Below are positions 45,318 to 53,442 of a stretch of 64,000 nt of DNA, piece by piece (positions within the stretch are counted from its first letter, which is position 1; every line of letters starts with the position of its first letter). The stretch comes from Prevotella sp. GTDB lineage: Bacteria; Bacteroidota; Bacteroidia; Bacteroidales; Bacteroidaceae. The notes beneath the pieces were generated by a model. That model was not told where the DNA came from, ran no database searches, and saw nothing but the letters and a program-made list of their open reading frames with translations. The stretch lies in the NCBI GenBank assembly GCA_017548275.1, contig JAFZAH010000051.1, forward strand, positions 1 through 64,000, given 5' to 3'. The translations under genes and the position numbers were made by a program.

Positions 45318-45349
45318 TTTGCAAGAATGCGAGATTATGTATATATTTG
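45318..45349 (+). promoter_or_regulatory. Bacteroidetes promoter for the second GH31
   Basis: TTTG (45318-45321), a 20-bp spacer and TATATTTG (45342-45349) match the consensus exactly. The leader then runs through the octamer repeat to ATG 45462. Confidence 0.8.
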
Positions 45350-45404
45350 CACCAATACTTCTCATTATCTCCCTTCTCTCCCATTCATCCCAGTACTCCC
45401 ATAG

Positions 45405-45461
45405 TTCCCAAACGGCCAATCTCCCAAACGACCAAACGACTAATTTCCCAAACAACCAAAT
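45405..45461. repeat. CCAAACGA octamer repeat before the GH31 start
   Basis: Degenerate 8-nt units (ccaaacgg, ccaatctc, ccaaacga, ccaaacga, ctaatttc, ccaaacaa) run to the base before ATG 45462, as at 18931-19019 and 25531-25617. Confidence 0.8.
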
Positions 45462-47843
45462 ATGAAAAAAATAGTATGGCTGCTCGTGGCCTTTTTGACA
45501 AGTCTGACTACCCAGGCACAGAATGTGAAAATCGAGTTTTTCACCCCCTCAATCGTGCATGTAGTGAAACTGCCCGATGGTTCAACCTCCGTGGAGAAAA
45601 GCATGGTCGTGACGGCTAAACCCGAAAATGTAGCGGTAAAGGAGAACGGTAACTCGCTGTCGAGCGAAGAGTTGACTGTCCGTCAGGATTCAAAGACGGG
45701 AGCCCTCACTTTCCTCGACAAGAAAGGTCGTGTGCTGCTCCGCGAGAAAGACTGCTCGTTTGAACAGCGCACCACCGGCAACGATGCTGGCAAATGGACT
45801 ATCCGTCAGACTTTTACCCTCGACAAGGATGAGCCTGTGTATGGACTGGGCACCATCCAAAACGGGAAAATGAACCGCCGCGGCGAACATAAACGTATGG
45901 AACAGTCTAACCTTGAGGATTTCCAAAACGTGCTGCAAAGTATCAAGGGATGGGGCCTCTATTGGGACAATTATTCGCCAACGATGTTCGACGATGATGC
46001 CTCGGGCATGTCGTTCACCTCGGAGGTAGGACGTGCCATCGACTATTATTTCATGTATGGCGGCTCGGCCGACGGTGTCATCGCACAGGTGCGCCATCTG
46101 ACGGGTGATGTGCCTCTCTTCCCTTTGTGGACCTTTGGTTATTGGCAGTCGAAAGAGCGCTATAAGACCAGCCGCGAGTTGCTCGGCATCGTTGATAAAT
46201 ATCGCGAGTTGCAGGTGCCGCTCGACGGCATCATTCAGGACTGGCAGTATTGGGGCTCAAACTACTTGTGGAATGCGATGGATTTCTTGGCTGAGGAATA
46301 TGCTGACGGTAAGCGTATGATTGACCAGGTGCACCAGAAAAATGCTCATTTCATGATTTCCATCTGGGCTAGTTTCGGCCCGATGACGCAAGCCTATCGT
46401 CAGTTAAAGGAAGACAATCTGCTTTATGACTTCGAGACATGGCCGCAGAGCGGATTGTCACACATCTGGCCGCCGAGGAAAGATTATCCATCGGGCGTGC
46501 GTGTGTATGATGCTTTCAGCCCCAAAGCGCGCGATATCTATTGGCAAAACCTGAAAAGACTGTTCGACTATGGTACCGACGCATGGTGGATGGATTCTAC
46601 CGACCCCGATTTCTTCGACCCGAGAGAATCGGATTATGACCATAAGGCTGGGCAGGAGGGCGGCACATGGCGCTCGTTGCGCAATGCTTTCCCCTTGGCT
46701 ACTGTGCGCGGTGTGTATGAGGCCCAGCGCAAGGCGTCAACCGACAAACGTGTCTTCATCATGACGCGCTCGGCTTTCGCAGGACAGCAACACTACGGGT
46801 CGAACATGTGGAGCGGTGATGTGGCTTCGTCATGGGACATGCTGCGCAAGCAGATACCTGCCGGATTGAGCTTCTCACTCACGGGCGACCCCAATTTCAA
46901 TACTGACATCGGCGGATTCTTCTGCAGTTCATACAACACGCGCGGACCTGCCTCGGCGCCGCGCAACCCCCAGTATCAGGAGTTGTATGTCCGTTGGATG
47001 CAATATGGACTGTTTTGCCCGGTATTCCGCAGTCACGGTGCCGATGCGCCTCGCGAGATTTGGCAGTTCGGTCAGAAGGGTGAACCCGTGTACGATGCCA
47101 TCGAGAAGATGATACGTCTGCGTTACCGTCTCATCCCTTATCTCTACAGCACGGCATGGCAGGTCACTTCGGCCAATGCCAGTTACTTACGTCCGTTGTT
47201 CAGCGATTTCGCCAATGACCGCAATGTATGGGAGATGACAGATGAGTTTATGTTTGGGCAGAGCATCCTCGCGGCGCCCATAGTCGATCCTCAATATACC
47301 GAAGAAAAGGTTATCCGAGAAAATGCTATGACGGGATGGGACCGCAAAGACCGCGCTGAGAAAGGTGAGACTCAGAACGTGGCATGGAACGAGGAAAAAA
47401 CGGTTCAAAAATACTTGCCTAAGGGTGCCGACTGGTATGACTTCTGGACCAATCAACGGATGAAGGGCGGACAGAAGGCCACAGTGCAGACGGCTCTCGA
47501 CCGTGTGCCGATGTTCGTCCGTGCGGGCAGCATCCTTCCACTTGCTCCTGAGATGCAATATGTGGGCGAGAAATCGTGGGATAACCTCGAGATACGTGTC
47601 TATCCAGGTGCTGATGGCTCCTTCTTGTTCTATGAGGATGAGGGCGACAATTATAATTACGAGCATGGTCAATATGCCACCATCCTCTTCCAGTGGAACG
47701 ACAAAGGTCGCACGCTGAACATCGGCAAACGCGAGGGGCAATATCCTGGTATGTTGCAGACTCGTTCGTTCACCATCGTCACTCCCGACGGCAAACAACA
47801 AACCGTCAACTACAACGGCACCGAACAGAGAGTGAAACTCTAA
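45462..47843 (+). CDS. GH31 alpha-glucosidase/xylosidase-like hydrolase, secreted
   Basis: This 793-residue GH31 enzyme has a signal peptide (1-19, TTQA). After an N-terminal beta-sandwich the barrel shows WTFGYWQSKERYKT near 220 and DGIIQDWQYWG near 255. The nucleophile is Asp378 in WWMDSTDPD and the acid/base Asp453 in WSGDVASSW. It has no PA14 insert, unlike the other large GH31 here. The C-terminal domains (about 640-793) are the usual beta-sandwiches. Specificity (alpha-glucosidase, alpha-xylosidase) is open. It is transcribed alone from a strong promoter, divergent from the CDF gene, with an octamer repeat in its leader. Confidence 0.9.
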   Translation: MKKIVWLLVAFLTSLTTQAQNVKIEFFTPSIVHVVKLPDGSTSVEKSMVVTAKPENVAVKENGNSLSSEELTVRQDSKTGALTFLDKKGRVLLREKDCSFEQRTTGNDAGKWTIRQTFTLDKDEPVYGLGTIQNGKMNRRGEHKRMEQSNLEDFQNVLQSIKGWGLYWDNYSPTMFDDDASGMSFTSEVGRAIDYYFMYGGSADGVIAQVRHLTGDVPLFPLWTFGYWQSKERYKTSRELLGIVDKYRELQVPLDGIIQDWQYWGSNYLWNAMDFLAEEYADGKRMIDQVHQKNAHFMISIWASFGPMTQAYRQLKEDNLLYDFETWPQSGLSHIWPPRKDYPSGVRVYDAFSPKARDIYWQNLKRLFDYGTDAWWMDSTDPDFFDPRESDYDHKAGQEGGTWRSLRNAFPLATVRGVYEAQRKASTDKRVFIMTRSAFAGQQHYGSNMWSGDVASSWDMLRKQIPAGLSFSLTGDPNFNTDIGGFFCSSYNTRGPASAPRNPQYQELYVRWMQYGLFCPVFRSHGADAPREIWQFGQKGEPVYDAIEKMIRLRYRLIPYLYSTAWQVTSANASYLRPLFSDFANDRNVWEMTDEFMFGQSILAAPIVDPQYTEEKVIRENAMTGWDRKDRAEKGETQNVAWNEEKTVQKYLPKGADWYDFWTNQRMKGGQKATVQTALDRVPMFVRAGSILPLAPEMQYVGEKSWDNLEIRVYPGADGSFLFYEDEGDNYNYEHGQYATILFQWNDKGRTLNIGKREGQYPGMLQTRSFTIVTPDGKQQTVNYNGTEQRVKL

Positions 47844-47920
47844 AGCCTCGTATTTTTTTCAGTAGGTTCTGGCTTTGTCGGAGCATAATTGTTGATAATA
47901 ACCCCAAAACCGACACGACT

Positions 47921-48421
47921 ATGAAGAAATTGATTCTTTATTTATTGCCTCTCGTGATGCTCTTTGTGGCATGTGCCACGACAGAGGAGGCAAGGCAACG
48001 GAAAGCCGTGCAACGTGCACTTGTGGCACAGCGCATCGACCAGCAAATCAAAGACATGCGTTTCCGTATTTATGTCGATATGATGCATCCCACGGGTTAT
48101 CCCGTTCGACATCTTACTTCGAATTATTATTTCGAGGTAAAAGGCGATACCGTCATCTCGTATTTACCCTATATGGGGCGTGCTTATAATGTACCTTACG
48201 GAGGAGGAAAAGCACTCAACTTCGAAGGGAAACTCCTCGGCAGCGAAGTGCGGAAGGAACGCGATGACCGCTATTTGATGGTTCTTGATGTGAGCAGTGA
48301 AGAGGACCAATATCGCTATGTAATCGATACGTTCGATAATGGCTCTTCTACTATTTATGTCTATGCCCGTGAGCGCGAAAGCATCAGTTTCTCGGGAAAG
48401 ATGGAAACGGAAGATAAATGA
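47921..48421 (+). CDS. DUF4251 lipoprotein
   Basis: This 166-residue lipoprotein has a lipobox FVAC with Cys18. The start is ATG 47921; the frame before it belongs to nothing. The remainder shows DMRFRIYVDMMHPTGYPVRH and YLPYMGRAYNVPYGGGKALN, which fit the DUF4251 family common in Bacteroidetes and of unknown function. It is followed after 9 bp by a TonB-C-domain protein, so the two are probably cotranscribed. No catalytic signature is visible. Confidence 0.8.
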   Translation: MKKLILYLLPLVMLFVACATTEEARQRKAVQRALVAQRIDQQIKDMRFRIYVDMMHPTGYPVRHLTSNYYFEVKGDTVISYLPYMGRAYNVPYGGGKALNFEGKLLGSEVRKERDDRYLMVLDVSSEEDQYRYVIDTFDNGSSTIYVYARERESISFSGKMETEDK

Positions 48422-48430
48422 CTTGTGATT

Positions 48431-49570
48431 ATGATTAAACGCATTGCTTTATTCATGTTTTTGGCATTGTGCACGGTTGTTGCAAGCGCACAAGAACCCT
48501 ACGTGCCGAAGGCTGACAAATATCGTGTGGAATATCGTGAGGGTAATTACCTCAGACAGAAAGGGCAAAAACTGTATTTCGTGAAATTGACTACAGAATG
48601 GCCCGAATGTCTGAATTACTCCAATCTGGAACCGCTGCACCGATATATGACCAAAACGGTGTTCGGACGTGAGGATAATTCGTTCGACAACGCCCTCAAC
48701 CACTATCTCGACAGCCTGGGCTCACCAATAGAGCAAGTGCCTGATGGCGACAATTACAAATCATATTATATCACTATCGATGTCTCAGAACTGGATTATG
48801 ATGCTGACCGGTATATGTCGATGCGGCTCTTACATTGTTATTGGCCCAAAGACACCACCGAACTCATCAATACTACGCAACGACTTATCACATATGACAT
48901 TATTCATGACAATGTATTGACAATCAAAGAATTGCTGAAAGATGTGTCACCAGGGCAATTCAATGACCGACGGGGAAATCTGTTGAGAGATATTATCAAT
49001 TACACGTCTAACGATTTGACAATGGAGAATGTGGCTCTTCTGCCAAGCGAGGCTTGCCTCATGCGCGTGGGAGGTTTCTTCGACCTGCCTGGTACCGCCA
49101 ATTGGGATGAGTTTAACGCATTGACCATCTTACCTGAGAAATCCTTGAAGGGTTATCTTTCGAAAGCCGCTAAAAAACTCCTCGAGGATCCTGTGCCCGT
49201 GCGAACTGCTCCTGAGCATCCCAATGTTATGAATTTTGGTGAGGAACCGATTTATACCCTCGTCGAGACCATGCCCACGACTATGGGTTTCGCACCCGCC
49301 TCGCATGAAATGTTGCGTTATCTGGTCAATAATGTGCGTTATCCTCTGGTGGAAAAGTTGTTACAGATAGACGGTAGGGTAGTGGTGCGGTTTATCGTTG
49401 AGAAAGATGGTAGCATATCTTCCCCGGTGATTGTCATGCCCGTCAGCCCGGGGCTCGACCGTGAGGCCATAAGGGTTATCAAGCAGATGCCCACATGGAA
49501 ACCAGGACAAATCAACGGCCAACCTGTCCGTGTCCTCGTCAATATGCCGATTACATTCAAGATACAGTGA
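48431..49570 (+). CDS. TonB C-terminal-domain protein with signal peptide
   Basis: This is a 379-residue protein. The N-terminus is a cleavable-looking signal peptide (MIKRIALFMFLALCTVVASA, then Q) rather than the usual uncleaved TonB membrane anchor. The middle part is unique. The last 80 residues are a TonB C-terminal domain: YPLVEKLLQIDGRVVVRFIV and EKDGSISSPV, ending VRVLVNMPITFKIQ. TonB domains of this kind normally bind receptor TonB boxes. Without an anchor it cannot transmit energy in the usual way, so it may be a periplasmic or surface form. ATG 48431 is preferred to GTG 48425. Confidence 0.8.
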   Translation: MIKRIALFMFLALCTVVASAQEPYVPKADKYRVEYREGNYLRQKGQKLYFVKLTTEWPECLNYSNLEPLHRYMTKTVFGREDNSFDNALNHYLDSLGSPIEQVPDGDNYKSYYITIDVSELDYDADRYMSMRLLHCYWPKDTTELINTTQRLITYDIIHDNVLTIKELLKDVSPGQFNDRRGNLLRDIINYTSNDLTMENVALLPSEACLMRVGGFFDLPGTANWDEFNALTILPEKSLKGYLSKAAKKLLEDPVPVRTAPEHPNVMNFGEEPIYTLVETMPTTMGFAPASHEMLRYLVNNVRYPLVEKLLQIDGRVVVRFIVEKDGSISSPVIVMPVSPGLDREAIRVIKQMPTWKPGQINGQPVRVLVNMPITFKIQ

Positions 49571-49606
49571 TTGTTTGAGAAATCAGTTTAAGGAAGATAA
49601 GAAATA

Positions 49607-49660
49607 AAGGAAGTTAAGCCGTTGCCACCATAATTAGTGGACTATCGACTTAACTTCCTT
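49607..49660. terminator. Hairpin between TonB-domain gene and xthA
   Basis: AAGGAAGTTAAG (49607-49618) is the perfect complement of CTTAACTTCCTT (49649-49660) over 12 bp, with an inner CCAC/GTGG stem. It lies between convergent genes and probably ends both transcripts. Confidence 0.6.
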
Positions 49661-49683
49661 ATTCATTATTAATCTGGTAATGG

Positions 49684-49719
49684 CTTAACTTCTCTAACTT
49701 CCTTAACTTCTTTAACTTC
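49684..49719. repeat. CTTAACTTC nonamer array at xthA 3' end
   Basis: Four 9-nt units (cttaacttc, tctaacttc, cttaacttc, tttaacttc) run up to the xthA stop codon at 49721. The unit is the same sequence as one arm of the hairpin at 49607-49660. Confidence 0.8.
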
Positions 49720-49720
49720 C

Positions 49721-50473
49721 TCAAAAATCCACACAAACCTCCACCGGACAATGGTCGCTGCCCATGATGTCGGTGTAGATGGAGGCGCTTTGCAGATTGT
49801 CGCGAAGACGATCGGAGACGACAAAATAGTCAATGCGCCACCCTGCGTTCTTCTCGCGGGCATGGAAACGGTATGACCACCACGAATAGGTTACCTCGTC
49901 AGGATGCAGGAAACGGAACGTATCGGTGAATCCCTCACTGAGCAGTATGGTAAATTTCTCGCGTTCCTCGTCGGTGAAACCGGCATTTCGGCGGTTACTC
50001 TTCGGGTTCTTCAGGTCTATCTCCTCATGCGCCACGTTCATGTCGCCACAAACGATGACCGGTTTCTTTGCGTCGAGTGCCTTGAGGTATGCACGGAAAG
50101 CGTCTTCCCACGTCATGCGGTAATCCAGACGCTTCAACCCGTCTTGTGAGTTGGGCGTATAGACGGTGACCAGATAGAACTTCTCCATCTCAAGGGTGAT
50201 GACACGTCCCTCATGGTCGTGCTCCTCGATGCCCATGCCGTAACTCACGCTCAGCGGGGTGTGGCGAGTGAATATGGCTGTGCCGGAATAGCCTTTCTTC
50301 TCCGCAAAGTTCCAATACGACTGATAGCCATCGAAGGCCATGTCCAACTGTCCTTCCTGCATTTTCGTTTCTTGCAGGCAGAAGAAATCGGCGTCTAATT
50401 GTTTGAAACTGTCTTCAAAACCTTTTCCTGCACAGGCGCGAAGGCCGTTCACATTCCACGAGATGAATTTCAT
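49721..50473 (-). CDS. xthA: Exodeoxyribonuclease III
   Basis: This 250-residue endonuclease/exonuclease/phosphatase-fold enzyme repairs abasic sites and removes 3' blocks. The N-terminus is the family start [23 protein letters not shown] near 33 contains the metal-binding Glu. [20 protein letters not shown] near 150 and [10 protein letters not shown] at the C-terminus hold the catalytic Asp and His. The length is normal. It is the last gene of a minus-strand run that starts with a DUF1599 gene, following a DUF4840 gene after 22 bp. Confidence 0.96.
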   Translation of the reverse strand: MKFISWNVNGLRACAGKGFEDSFKQLDADFFCLQETKMQEGQLDMAFDGYQSYWNFAEKKGYSGTAIFTRHTPLSVSYGMGIEEHDHEGRVITLEMEKFYLVTVYTPNSQDGLKRLDYRMTWEDAFRAYLKALDAKKPVIVCGDMNVAHEEIDLKNPKSNRRNAGFTDEEREKFTILLSEGFTDTFRFLHPDEVTYSWWSYRFHAREKNAGWRIDYFVVSDRLRDNLQSASIYTDIMGSDHCPVEVCVDF

Positions 50474-50495
50474 GATGTTCCTCCTTCTGTCTTAT

Positions 50496-51152
50496 TTATA
50501 GTTTTTTTCCGTTGAATCCGAGCACGGTGTTCACATTGGCTTGTACTCCATCTACGGTCACACTCTTTATGATGATGTTGCCCTGCATCAATTTCGAGTA
50601 ATACTCGACAAAGTTGTAGTAGCGGAGAGTCTCATACGTATAAATGAAATCGACATATTGTGTCATCGTGATGATGATGGAGTGGTCTTTCTCTCCGTCA
50701 TTGTAAATGAAAGAAAGGGGGGTGTCGTAGGAGTAATTAAAGGTGTAGTCACCTGCTGTCAGGTACTCGTTGTAATAGGGGTGTAACACCAGTTTGAAAG
50801 CAGCCTGTCCGGCCGATCCGACAGTTTGGCTCGGTTCTTCACCCCAAGTCAGGGTGACTCGTTGCAAAGTCTTGAAGTCGAAATCATTGATACACAGCAC
50901 TGAGTCTGAGGCAGTGATGGTGTAATGGATGTCGATGGAGTCTTCCTTCTGCTCCATATTGATATAATAAAGTTTGCCCTCGTAGTCTCCGGCAACGTTC
51001 GACATGATGATGGACTTCTCCGAATCTGTCAAAGAACGGGAAGGGGTTGTGTTGCTGTTGTCGTCATTGTCATTGTCCAGACAAGACGTGACAGTGGGCA
51101 GGATGATGGTTGCCATCAGGGCGGCCATCAAGTAAAATCTGATAGTTTTCAT
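50496..51152 (-). CDS. DUF4840 lipoprotein
   Basis: This 218-residue lipoprotein has a lipobox VTSC with Cys24, followed by an Asp/Asn-rich linker (SCLDNDNDDNSNT). The rest reads as alternating beta-strands in the manner of DUF4840 proteins (VAGDYEGKLYYINMEQ near 53, TAGDYTFNYSYDTPLSFIYN near 130). Many such proteins are produced by gut Bacteroidales; function unknown. It is located between folE and xthA on the same strand with gaps of 56 and 22 bp. Confidence 0.8.
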   Translation of the reverse strand: MKTIRFYLMAALMATIILPTVTSCLDNDNDDNSNTTPSRSLTDSEKSIIMSNVAGDYEGKLYYINMEQKEDSIDIHYTITASDSVLCINDFDFKTLQRVTLTWGEEPSQTVGSAGQAAFKLVLHPYYNEYLTAGDYTFNYSYDTPLSFIYNDGEKDHSIIITMTQYVDFIYTYETLRYYNFVEYYSKLMQGNIIIKSVTVDGVQANVNTVLGFNGKKL

Positions 51153-51208
51153 TTCTCTTTTTTAATTGGTTCTTTCACTTATAACTCCACGACGGGAAAA
51201 AACTTGCA

Positions 51209-51787
51209 TCATTCTCCCAAAAGATTCATAAATTCTTGGCGGGTCTTGGCTTGGTTGAAGGCGCCGCTAAAGGCGCTGGTTGTTGTTACCGAGTTCTGTT
51301 TCTCCACGCCTCGCATCTGCATGCACATGTGTTGCGCCTCGACCACCACCATCACGCCCAACGGGTGGAGTGTGTCTTCGATGCAGTCTTTGATCTGTTG
51401 CGTCAAGCGTTCCTGCACCTGCAGACGATGACTGAAGATGTCCACAACGCGTGCTATCTTGCTCAGGCCTGTGATATATCCGTTGGGGATATATGCCACA
51501 TGGGCTTTGCCGAAGAAAGGCAGCATGTGATGCTCACACATGGAGTAGAAATCAATATCCTTGACAATGACCATCTGGTCGTATTCCTCGGCAAACAATG
51601 CGTCGGTCAGTACCTTGTGCGCATCTTGTGTATATCCGCGGGTGAGCACTTGCATGGCTTTGGCCACGCGCATGGGGGTTTTGAGCAAACCGTCGCGCGA
51701 GGGGTCTTCGCCCAACAGTTCCAACACATGGTGACACGTGGAGGCCAGTTCTTCCAGCCCTTCACGGAATTCTGTTTCGGGATTCAT
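51209..51787 (-). CDS. folE: GTP cyclohydrolase I
   Basis: This 192-residue enzyme turns GTP into 7,8-dihydroneopterin triphosphate, the first step of folate synthesis. The zinc and catalytic region [18 protein letters not shown] is near residue 85, followed by [15 protein letters not shown], and [10 protein letters not shown] near 130 is the conserved RLQVQERL segment. Length and order match the family. It follows the SPOR-domain gene by 4 bp, so it is in the same operon. Confidence 0.97.
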   Translation of the reverse strand: MNPETEFREGLEELASTCHHVLELLGEDPSRDGLLKTPMRVAKAMQVLTRGYTQDAHKVLTDALFAEEYDQMVIVKDIDFYSMCEHHMLPFFGKAHVAYIPNGYITGLSKIARVVDIFSHRLQVQERLTQQIKDCIEDTLHPLGVMVVVEAQHMCMQMRGVEKQNSVTTTSAFSGAFNQAKTRQEFMNLLGE

Positions 51788-51791
51788 GTTT

Positions 51792-52439
51792 TTATCTGCG
51801 TTTGATGGTGACGGTGCCCTTGACGATGCAGGCTTGCCGATACCCGAATTTCTTCATGGTTTTCAGCAGCGACGTGGCATGTTCCTGTTTGCGGAAATTG
51901 CCTACGCGCACAGTCCACCGTGGAGAGATGAAGTGTACATATACAGGTTGGCTTGGCAGTCGCTTCTTCAATTCATGGCCTATCTGCTCAGCCTTCTCAC
52001 GGTCAGCACGGGTGTTGCCGCCCGAGAAGATCTGCACCCTGTAACCCATCATTTTACGGCCGCCGCGCATCACCTTCTTGGTCATGTCAACGGGGTCGCC
52101 TTGGTTCTCCTTATACTCTATCTCTTTTATTTTCTTTTCTTTCTCTTTTTCTGTCGTCCGCCGTTCTTTAGGCTGCTCTTTATGCTCTGACGACTCACCG
52201 CCCTCGTGGTGCTCGACCGATGACTCCTTGCTTTCCGTGGTTACGGGCGACTCCGTGTGGGTGACAGGGGGCTCAGGTGTCGTCACCGGCTCTTGTTTCT
52301 TCGGGCCGTTGACGATGTTGCTGATGTCGTCGCTTTGAGTCACACGGACATTACCTTGAGGCGGGTCGTTGTTGGTCTGGGCACTCAGTGTGAGAGCACC
52401 GAAGCAGGCTAACGCCATCGCTGCAATGATTCTTTTCAT
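51792..52439 (-). CDS. SPOR-domain protein
   Basis: This is a 215-residue exported protein. It has a signal peptide (1-20, TLSAQ), a long Pro/Thr/Glu/Lys-rich low-complexity part (about 40-125), then a SPOR domain at the end (about 140-215: [36 protein letters not shown]). SPOR domains bind peptidoglycan denuded of stem peptides, usually at division sites. The charged middle region is probably unstructured. It is next to folE (gap 4 bp) in the tpiA-folE operon. Confidence 0.88.
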   Translation of the reverse strand: MKRIIAAMALACFGALTLSAQTNNDPPQGNVRVTQSDDISNIVNGPKKQEPVTTPEPPVTHTESPVTTESKESSVEHHEGGESSEHKEQPKERRTTEKEKEKKIKEIEYKENQGDPVDMTKKVMRGGRKMMGYRVQIFSGGNTRADREKAEQIGHELKKRLPSQPVYVHFISPRWTVRVGNFRKQEHATSLLKTMKKFGYRQACIVKGTVTIKRR

Positions 52440-52482
52440 AACTTGAGCGTTGTAGGTTATTACGGCTAAGTGGGGTGTTTTT

Positions 52483-52565
52483 CTGCCAGGGCAGGATTTT
52501 GCGTATTTTCCGGGCTCTCCAGATATCTGGTCTTCCAGATCTTCCGGCTATTCCTGCCCTGACAG
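52483..52565. repeat. Nested inverted repeat before the SPOR gene
   Basis: CAGGGCAGGA (52487-52496) pairs with TCCTGCCCTG (52552-52561), with flanking CTG/CAG (52483-52485, 52563-52565). Inside, a 12-bp palindrome CCAGATATCTGG is at 52519-52530, plus CCGG pairs. It lies between tpiA and the SPOR gene and would fold into a branched hairpin in the operon mRNA. Confidence 0.7.
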
Positions 52566-52592
52566 TTAAATAATGAATGAACTAATCACAAT

Positions 52593-52648
52593 GTTCAACG
52601 TTCCATGTTCAACATTCAACGTTCCATGTTCAACGTTAAACGTTCCAA
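52593..52648. repeat. Eight-copy heptamer array over the tpiA stop
   Basis: Eight 7-nt units (gttcaac, gttccat, gttcaac, attcaac, gttccat, gttcaac, gttaaac, gttccaa) contain the tpiA stop codon at 52636-52638. Confidence 0.85.
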
Positions 52649-53397
52649 GCGTCGATGATACCTTTGAAGTCGGCTGCTTTGAGCGATGCTCCGCCGATGA
52701 GGCCACCGTCGATGTCGGGTTTTGCAAAGAGTTCGGGTGCGTTGCTGGCTTTGCAACTGCCGCCATAGAGAATGGTGGTGTCGTCGGCCACTGCTGCGCC
52801 ATAACGCTCAGCGATGATGCTGCGGATGTAGGCGTGAATCTCTTCTGCCTGGTCGCTTGTGGCGGTCTTGCCTGTGCCGATGGCCCAGATAGGCTCGTAA
52901 GCGATAATAATGTTGCGGAAATCAGCCTCCTCAAGATTGAACACGCTGCCTTCCAACTCTGCCTTCACCACCTCGTTCTGCTTCTCAGCCTCACGCTCTT
53001 CAAGGCTCTCGCCGATGCAGAAGATGACTTTCAGACCGTTCTTCAGTGCCAACAGCACCTTCTCTTTCAGTATCTCGGGAGTCTCAGCATAGTAACCGCG
53101 ACGCTCTGAGTGACCCAGAATCACATATTGTGCGCCTGTGCTCTTCACCATCTCAGCCGACACCTCGCCAGTGTAGGCGCCCTTTTCTTTGTCGGCGCAG
53201 TTCTCAGCGCCCAGACCGATAACTTCCTGGTTGAGGAATTGTGCGATGCTTGCCAGATGGATAAACGGGGTGCAAATTACTACGTCGCAGTTGGGCTTCT
53301 CTGCGGTCAGAGTGTCATTCAGTTCTTTTGCCAGTGCGATACCGTCTTGCAGGTTCATGTTCATTTTCCAGTTACCTGCTACAATTTTCTTTCTCAT
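52636..53397 (-). CDS. tpiA: Triosephosphate isomerase
   Basis: This 253-residue TIM-barrel glycolytic enzyme interconverts dihydroxyacetone phosphate and glyceraldehyde 3-phosphate. The N-terminus is VAGNWKMNM (Lys of the active site). The catalytic His is in LGHSERRGY near 97, and the catalytic Glu is in [14 protein letters not shown] near 168, followed by flexible loop 6. [14 protein letters not shown] near 210 binds phosphate. Length is normal. The stop codon lies inside a heptamer array. It follows the DoxX-like gene by 45 bp. Confidence 0.97.
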   Translation of the reverse strand: MRKKIVAGNWKMNMNLQDGIALAKELNDTLTAEKPNCDVVICTPFIHLASIAQFLNQEVIGLGAENCADKEKGAYTGEVSAEMVKSTGAQYVILGHSERRGYYAETPEILKEKVLLALKNGLKVIFCIGESLEEREAEKQNEVVKAELEGSVFNLEEADFRNIIIAYEPIWAIGTGKTATSDQAEEIHAYIRSIIAERYGAAVADDTTILYGGSCKASNAPELFAKPDIDGGLIGGASLKAADFKGIIDAWNV

Positions 53398-53442
53398 AGT
53401 TCTTTTTTATTTTTGATTGATTAAAATATTATCTTTGGGTAT

